A stretch of DNA of 64,000 bases from Neoarius graeffei (lineage: Eukaryota > Chordata > Actinopteri > Siluriformes > Ariidae): contig NC_083589.1 of the NCBI RefSeq assembly GCF_027579695.1, positions 31,230,835 to 31,294,834 on the forward strand, read 5' to 3'. Shown in pieces: positions 57,856 through 64,000 of the stretch; the stretch's first letter is position 1; every line of letters begins with the position of its first letter. The notes under the pieces are model-generated. The model was not told where the DNA came from and searched no databases. It was given only the letters and a program-made list of their open reading frames with translations. The position numbers and the translations under genes are program-made.

Positions 57856-58359
57856 TCTGTTGGTTAGCTCAGTAGGAGGAAGACTAAGACTGAAATAGAT
57901 CAGGTTATGATGTGAAATTCCACCTTGAGCCCCCAGTACTGAAATATCAACAGACCTGGAGGAGGCTCTGCAGCTGTGGCTTAGCCTGATATCCATAGTC
58001 AGGTGGAGTAAGCAGGTTCACCTGCAAGAAGTCATTGGGGATCTACCAGGTTTCCATCAAGAATAACATCTATCCCAGTGGTTCTCACCCTTTTTGTAGC
58101 CAGAAACCTCTTTAGCTGTAAAATAAATTCCATAGACTCTCTCAGAATAGACTCATTTCATGAGCATGAAATAACACTTTCTGGATCCACAGGAGCTTTA
58201 TGTCTGAGCTGACTTTGGTATTTGTACCCCTAAATAAAATAAGTTTCAAAATGCAGGTAGTGATGACCAAAACTGTAACTGAAAAAAAATCACAGACCCC
58301 CTGGCTTTTTGTCACAGGACACCTGGACCACACTTTGAGAACCACTGCCTTATTCTACA
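57856..58359. other. Unassigned intron DNA
   Basis: No gene recognised. Possibly old LINE sequence. Confidence 0.35.
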
Positions 58360-58611
58360 CTCACTGGCCACTTTATTAGGTATACCCATACACCTGCTGT
58401 TTGATGCAATTATCTAATCAGCCAATCCCTTGACAGCAGTGCAATGCATAAAATCATGAAGCTACAAATCAAGAGCTTCGGATAATTTTCACTTCAAGCA
58501 TCAGAATGGGAAAAATTGTGATCTCAAAGTGTGACTTTCATTGTGGCATGGGTGTTAGTGTCAGATGGACTGGTTTGAATATTTCAGAAACTGCCAATCT
58601 CTTGAGGTTTT

Positions 58612-58667
<56 letters not shown>

Positions 58668-58911
58668 TCTAGAGTTTACACAGAATGGTGCAAACAACAA
58701 AAAAACATTGGGTGAGCGAAAGTTCTGTGGGTGGAAACGCCTCGTTGATAAGAGAGGTCAGAGGAAAATGGCCAGATTGGTTTGAGCTGCCAGGAAAGAT
58801 ATAGTAACTCATATAATCACGCTTTACAACTGTGGTGAGCAGAAAAGCATCTTCTGCAACAGCAAAAGACCACACTGGGTTCCACTCCTGCAGCCAAGAA
58901 CAGGAATCTTA

Positions 58912-60033
58912 GGGCGTATTCACACCTACATTGTTTGGTCCGGACCAAACGACCAAACGAACCAAATTTCCCTTGGTCCGGACCTTTTGGGTTGGTCTGA
59001 ATACAAACCACCGAACTCTGGTCCGGACCAAACAAGCGGACCGAGACCGAGCTGCAAGGTCGGACTCGGTCCGGACCAAAGGAACCCTGGTGCGGATCTT
59101 TTGGAGGTGTGAAAACAGACCGGACCTAATCCAACAGTTTTGCTTTTTTGTACCTCGGGAGCTTCCGTCATTTGTCGAGCATTATGGGAAACAGAGTCTT
59201 GACACTCCACCGCAAAGTGCAAACACTGTTTCGGTTGTCAAGGGAACCTTACAACAGTCGTTCAGTCATTCAGACCAGTGGTAGGCTAGACTACAGAGTA
59301 CAAAAAATGAGTAGGGGGCAAACGTGGGCCGAGGAAGAAACGCGTACCCTTGTGGATATATGGGCAGATGTCCACATATCTGAGCTTTTGGAGAGAACAC
59401 ACAAAAATGCCGACGTGTTTGCTGTATTCAGTGAGAAAATGAAGGAGAAGGGGTTCACGCGCTCCCCAGAACAATGTCGGCTAAAAGTGAAGAAACTCCG
59501 TCAGACCTACATTAAAATCAGGGACATTCTTTCAAAAAGTGGCGGTACTAGCGACGCAAAAAAGAAATTCATCTATTACGATGGATAAGGCGAATATCCC
59601 GACACATACCTCCTCCGTCTTGCGTGAAGAGCCAGAACTGTCACAACATGATGTGCGCTCATCAGCGATATCCTCCGTAGCCGCCTTGACCTTTGTCGTC
59701 GTCGTTGATAAATTACTTGTACAACAGCATAGTAATCGCACAATTGTGAAAACAGTAAAAACTGGAAAAAACATATAGCTTTGATGACATTAAAAAGAAT
59801 AACAGCACGGAAAGCCTCCATGACTACTTTTGAACTTAACGCTTTGTGCGCGTGTCGTCTCTGACCAATAGCTGAACGACCTCAGGGCGCGTGGCTTTGT
59901 TGACAGATTTTGGTCCGCTTACTAAAATGTACAGTGTGAAAGCGAACCGCACCAAAATGAAAAAAATAAAAAAAAACATTTGGTTCGGACCAAAGCAAGT
60001 GAACTATCGAACTATCCTGGTCTGAATACACCC
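58912..60033 (+). mobile_element. PIF/Harbinger element with TTA duplication
   Basis: 1122 bp. Left GGGCGTATTCACACC and inverted right GGTCTGAATACACCC, flanked by TTA at 58909-58911 and 60034-60036, the classic Harbinger target. The arms are rich in 'ggtccggaccaaa' repeats in both orientations. It encodes a Myb/SANT-like protein but no DDE transposase, so it is non-autonomous. Confidence 0.88.
59307..59588 (+). pseudogene. Myb/SANT-like (trihelix) protein of Harbinger
   Basis: Starts MSRGQTWAEEETRTLVDIWA. Helices follow as HISELLERTHKNADVFAVFS and EKMKEKGFTRSPEQCRLKVK, then KLRQTYIKIRD. This is the DNA-binding partner that escorts Harbinger transposases to the nucleus and to the element ends. 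After KKFIYYDG the frame stops at TAA (59586), while the continuation (MDKANIPTHTSSVLREEPEL) lies in another frame, so a small indel truncates it at 93 residues. Confidence 0.8.
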
Positions 60034-60305
60034 TTAGAATCAAGAACAAGTTCCTATTAAAGTAGACTTTGAGTGTAAGGTATATCAACCCTCTACAAAG
60101 GTGCAGCAAAGGGCTATGGCCAAGACTGGTCTTATGTGTCCTCCATGGCAGGTGTAGGCAATCCAGGTTAATCAGCCTGGAGAATTCTGGGTAACATTTG
60201 TTAAGGTTTATTGATTACTACAATCTTGTACAAACCACTGATTGTTTGTTCATATTACTGCCAAAATTTTATATTATTGTAGAATTCATTCATTGGTTAA
60301 TTTAT

Positions 60306-61039
60306 CAGGACCACCTGTACTCCTGCTCATTCATGCAATTATCCAATCAGCCGATCATGTGGAAGCAGTGCAGTGCATAAAATCATGCACATGTGGGTCA
60401 AGAGCTTCAATTAATGTTCACATCAAACATCAGGATGTTCACCAGAACACTGCCTGGTCTTTTTCCAATTTTCTTATGACAATTTTTGGGAATGTGTACC
60501 CATTGTAGCCCTGTGATGACATGGTGACTTGTCTAGGGTGTACCCCGCCTCTCGCCCATAGTCAGCTGGGATAGGCTCCAGCTTGCCTGCGACCCTGTAG
60601 AACAGGATAAGTGGCTACAGATAATGGATGGATGGATGGATGGATGGATGGATGGATGGTGTACCCATTGTAGCCTTGAATTCCTGTTCTTGGCTGACAG
60701 GATTACAACCCATTGTGGGCTTCTGCTGTTGTAACTCACTTGCCTCAAGATTTTTCCATGTTTCATGCTCTGGGTACATTCTGAGATGCTTTTCTGCTCA
60801 GCACAGTTGTACACAGTGGTTATGTGAGTTACCATAGCTTTCCTTTCCAGTCTGGCCATTCTCCTCTGCCCTCTCATCAACATGGCATTTCCACCCACAT
60901 TGGATGTTCATTGGATGTTTTTTCCCCTAACATTCTGTGTAAACTCTAGAGACTGTTGTTTGTCAAAGTCTATGGAGATCAACAGTTACATGATTGGCTG
61001 ACTGAATATGGGTGCTCCCATTAAAGTGGCCACTGAGTG
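60306..61039 (+). mobile_element. Tc1-like family C derivative with SINE tail insertion
   Basis: Right end 'attaaagtggccactgagtg' with TA. Internal sequence 'ccctctcatcaacatggcat' and gtgtaaactctagagactgt as in the other family C copies. The left end is eroded. Interrupted by a truncated SINE. Confidence 0.75.
60511..60658 (+). mobile_element. 5'-truncated SINE, 17-bp target duplication
   Basis: The last third of the SINE with an expanded GGAT tail (about 60625-60658). Duplication gtgtacccattgtagcc at 60494-60510 and 60659-60675. Confidence 0.93.
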
Positions 61040-61130
61040 TACATGTATTAGCATTATAAAAATTTATTACACTAATTTCAGAAATAGATTGATAAACCCG
61101 CTGATCTGTTGTTTATTCCTTTATTCTCAG

Positions 61131-61678
61131 ATTCTTTATGTGTCAGCAGTCACTCCATGCCTGAGCACTCCGTCTCTAGTAGCACTTCATTACCAAGCAC
61201 ACACTCCAGTGATCCAGAGGGTAAAAATGGTGAAGCAGCATTTTCAGAAGGATCCAGCAAGACCTCCAGTGATGTGTTACCCACACCAGAATTCAAGAGC
61301 ACATATAACCAAGAGGTGAAGGATCAAGAATCAGTCCTTCTGAAAGGAGATGCATTGGCCTGCAGCGTAAGCCATAAGCCAAGAGGAAAAGCCTCTCACC
61401 TGGGAAAAGTCAAACCATCAACTGGTGGCATGGAGACACAACAGGCTGGTGAGGTGATTGGCACGTTGGTACGACTGGTCTTAGTGATGCTTGCTGTGCT
61501 CTTGGCCCTCCTCCTGTTTCTTATTGCTCTCACAGAATCAGAACTTGATGTGGCATTTCTGAGAGACATCCGCGAGACACCTGAATTCCAGCAATTCCAC
61601 TATGCCTACTTTTGTCCACTGAGACGCTGGCTATCCTGCACACTGCGTTGGATAGGGGTTCTTCTCATCAAGGAATGA
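61131..61678 (+). CDS. Host gene, terminal coding exon with transmembrane segment
   Basis: The acceptor ttattctcag| ends at 61130, preceded by a pyrimidine-rich tract. The frame continues from the exon at 46580-46796, giving about 254 residues in all. The first part is Ser/Thr-rich and probably disordered (SVSSSTSLPSTHSSDPEG). Next come a basic linker and a strongly hydrophobic segment at about residues 182-207 (VIGTLVRLVLVMLAVLLALL and on). After it lies a 47-residue tail containing ETPEFQQFHYAYFCPLRRW and ending LLIKE before TGA. No N-terminal signal peptide is visible, so a tail-anchored or single-pass ER or nuclear-envelope protein is plausible, but that is inference. It is not a KASH protein: the tail lacks the terminal prolines. 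Low repeat content and normal codon use support a real gene. The family is not assigned. Confidence 0.7.
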
Positions 61679-61867
61679 CGTGATAACAACTGTACAGCAT
61701 TTTATTTTATTTTACTTTAAATATTTATCACTTATTGCTGCTCGGTTGCAACTTATATATTGCTCCTCATTTGTGCACTGTGCTTTGTCAGATGTACCTG
61801 AAATCTTCTTGGTTGGTTTCCACTGATCAACATCAATTATCCGGCTTGTGACAAAATACTAATGGAA

Positions 61868-62232
61868 CAAGAAACCTTTATTTTGTCACATGCACACTTA
61901 AAGCACAGTGAAATTCATCCTCTGCATTTAACCCAACTGAAGCAGTGAACACACACACACAGAGCAGTGGGCAGCCACACTACAGCACCCGGGGAGCAGT
62001 CAGGGGTTAGGTACCTTGCTCAAGGGCACTTCAGCCCAAGGCCGCCCCACGTTAACCTAACTGCATGTCTTTGGACTGTGGGGGAAACTGGAGCACCCAG
62101 AGGAAACCCACACAGACACAGGGAGAACATGCAAACTCCACATAGAAAGGCCCTCGCCAGCCGCAGGGCTCGAACCTGGAACCTTCTTGCTGTGAGGCGA
62201 CCGTGCTAACCACTACACCACCGTGCCGCCCA
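61868..62232 (-). mobile_element. SINE with TTC-type tail
   Basis: Reverse copy of the subtype at 4696-5073 (complement of tgtgctttaagtgtgcatgt and gagcaaggtacctaacccct), with a complete head ending ccaccgtgccgccc. It lies 190 bp after the host stop codon, so it may be in the 3' untranslated region. Confidence 0.85.
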
Positions 62233-62491
62233 CAAAAAAAATCTGAGTGCAGTGCAGCAACTTGAGTTGCCGTATGTTTCCAAAACATAGTATAGCTCCA
62301 AATTATATTATTAAAAAATATGTATACATTACAAGTCATGGATTGTGTAAGAATTTGGATTTCTATAGAGGAACCAAACCATCCTACTGTGTATTATTAA
62401 TATAGATACAACTGAGTTATGATTTGTTACACACCCTTTTCTGTGCCATTGCAGTACAACCCCTTAATTTATACATTTATCATATAAAAAG

Positions 62492-62857
62492 GGCGGCACG
62501 GTGGTGTAGTGGTTAGCACTGTTGCCTCACAGCAAGAAGGTTCTGGGTTCAAGCCCAGTGGCCAACAGGGGCTTTTCTGTGTGGAGTTGCATGTTCACCC
62601 CATGTCTGTGTGGGTTTCCTCCGGGTGCTCCGGTTTCCCCCACAGTCCAAAGACATGCAGGTTAGGTTAATTGGTGGCTCTAAATTGACAGTAGGTGTGA
62701 ATGTGAGTGTGAATGGTTGTTTGTCTCTATGTATCAGCCCTCCGATGATCTGGCGACTCGTCCAGGGTGTACCCTGCGTCTTGCTCATAGTCAGCTGGGA
62801 TAGGCTCCAGCTTGCCTGTGACCCTGCACAGGATAAGTGGTTATGGATAATGGATGG
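62492..62857 (+). mobile_element. Full-length SINE, 13-bp target duplication
   Basis: Duplication atcatataaaaag at 62479-62491 and 62858-62870. GGAT tail. Confidence 0.93.
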
Positions 62858-62870
62858 ATCATATAAAAAG

Positions 62871-63218
62871 TCTTGTGCTACAACAAAAAAGAGCAAAACA
62901 CCAGCATTAATGTTGGCCTGGAAATAGAGACATAAGAAGGATATGAATGTTTTGAAGGATATCTGTAAAGTTTGAGTTATACCTATACAGGTTATAACAA
63001 CACTGGATGCGTTGCTGGACCAAAAGTTGATGTGGTGTCTTACTGGTTAAGTTGATAGGTCATACACAGCCAGTTTGCTGTTGGCATGAAGGAGACGAAC
63101 GAGATGTTCTTGTTGCATCTGAGGTTTGAGTCTGTATTGAGGTCTGTACTGTAAAAAGGTGCTCGAAAAATTCTGTCCTATCCTATGCTGTAATCACACA
63201 AAACATGAATAAATTATA
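62871..63218. other. Unassigned DNA
   Basis: Nothing recognised. Confidence 0.45.
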
Positions 63219-63702
63219 CACTGTATGGCCAAAAATATGTCGACACCTGCCCGTCACACCCATACTGTATATGTACTGTAAGTTGGAAACACACAGCATT
63301 ACACTGCAGCATAATAATTTCCCTTTATTGAAACCAAGGCTTGGGTGCAAACCTGTTCCAGCATGACAATGGCCCTGTGCACAAAGCAAGGTCCATGAAA
63401 ACACGGTTTGCCAAGATTAGTGCAGAAGAAATAGAGCATTCTACAAAAAGCCCTGATCTCATCCCCACTTTTGGGATGAACTGGAACACTGACTGCACCC
63501 CAGGCCTCTGCGCGCAACATCAGTGCCTGACCTCACTAATGCTTTTGTGGCTGAATGAGCACTATTCCTCACAGCCATTCTCAAAAATCTGGTGGAAATC
63601 CTTCTCAGAAGAGTGCACAGCAAATCTGGAATGGGAAGTTCACAAAACACATACTGTATGCATGTGATGATCAGGTGTCCACATACATTTGGCCATATAA
63701 TG
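63219..63702 (+). mobile_element. 484-bp Tc1-like derivative (family F)
   Basis: CACTGTATGGCCAAAAATAT and inverted 'ttggccatataatg', with TA on both sides. It keeps a forward C-terminal transposase relic: NLFQHDNGPVHKARSMKTRF (second Asp) and KSPDLIPTFGMNW (near the Glu box, mutated). Confidence 0.8.
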
Positions 63703-63704
63703 TA

Positions 63705-64000
63705 CAACCCCGATTCCAAAAAAGTTGGGACAAAGTACAAATTGTAAATAAAAACGGAATGCAATAATTTACAAATCTGAAAATCTGATATTGTATTCAC
63801 AATAGAACATAGACAACATATCAAATGTCGAAAGTGAGACATTTTGAAATTTCATGCCAAATATTGGCTCATTTGAAATTTCATGACAGCAACACATCTC
63901 AAAAAAGTTGAGACAGGGGCAATAAAAGGCTGGAAAAGTTAAAGGTACAAAAAAGGAACAGCTGGAGGACCAAATTGCAACTCATTAGGTCAACTGGCAA
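63705..64000 (+). mobile_element. Mariner/Tc1-like family D, copy cut by window end
   Basis: Starts caaccccgattccaaaaaag after the TA that also ends the preceding element. Subterminal 'aaaacggaatgcaataattt' matches 39786 onward. Runs off the window. Confidence 0.8.

Larger units (their letters stand above)
58360..60075 (+). mobile_element. Tc1-like family C copy containing a Harbinger element
   Basis: Left CACTCACTGGCCACTTTATT, right ...attaaagtagactttgagtg, TA on each side. The forward transposase N-terminus is recognisable: NISETANLLRFSH, then an AC microsatellite (about 58617-58663), then VSRVYTEWCK, and further on 'GQRKMARLV'-type residues. The catalytic part is deleted. A Harbinger element occupies 58912-60033. 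Confidence 0.85.

Overview
This is a 64-kb stretch of vertebrate nuclear DNA, almost certainly from a ray-finned fish. A siluriform catfish would fit the repeat families, but I cannot prove that from sequence alone. The evidence is dozens of teleost-type repeats: a tRNA-headed SINE present in about 24 copies, several Tc1-like families with TA target duplications, a chromodomain Ty3/gypsy retrotransposon, a Penelope-like element, non-LTR retrotransposon fragments and Harbinger/ISL2EU-like DNA transposons. There is no bacterial, viral or organellar gene organisation.

Only one host gene is convincing. Its first coding exon (46580-46796) and last exon (61131-61678) join in phase across a 14.3-kb intron. 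The predicted protein has about 254 residues with one transmembrane segment near the C-terminus. I do not recognise it. Its intron is a dense transposon nest, and a decayed Tc1-like element ends about 320 bp upstream of its start codon.

Layout. 1-10 kb: SINEs, a truncated Tc1 copy (570-1787), a small hairpin MITE inside a Tc1 derivative, an 841-bp terminal-inverted-repeat element inside a SINE, and a second Tc1 family with a SINE in its right arm. 10-12 kb: mostly unassigned DNA with old direct repeats. 12.08-16.83 kb: a head-to-head Penelope-like insertion bounded by a 13-bp duplication and containing two THAP-encoding DNA transposons; one of these carries five tandem 205-bp copies of its promoter and first exon. 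17-21 kb: SINEs and LINE remnants. 21.58-27.02 kb: a full-length Ty3/gypsy chromovirus-type element with a 5-bp duplication. 27.0-36 kb: a 303-bp tandem duplication, two further copies of Tc1 family A and LINE fragments. 36-46 kb: SINEs, small inverted-repeat elements, mariner/Tc1-like copies and LINE pieces. 46-62 kb: the host gene, with a LINE in its intron split by a SINE that is itself split by a Tc1 and a YqaJ/SWIM-type element, then a 2.3-kb inverted-repeat element holding a THAP element, then a Harbinger element nested in a Tc1 derivative. 62-64 kb: SINEs and two abutting Tc1/mariner-like elements.

The most interesting signals are: (i) a -1 frameshift signal joining gag and pol in the Ty3/gypsy element, with a self-priming arrangement between its RNA start and its primer-binding site; (ii) the five-fold array of YY1-site/first-exon/splice-donor modules; (iii) one SINE head and body attached to at least four different 3' tails; (iv) the insertion chronology readable from nested target duplications.
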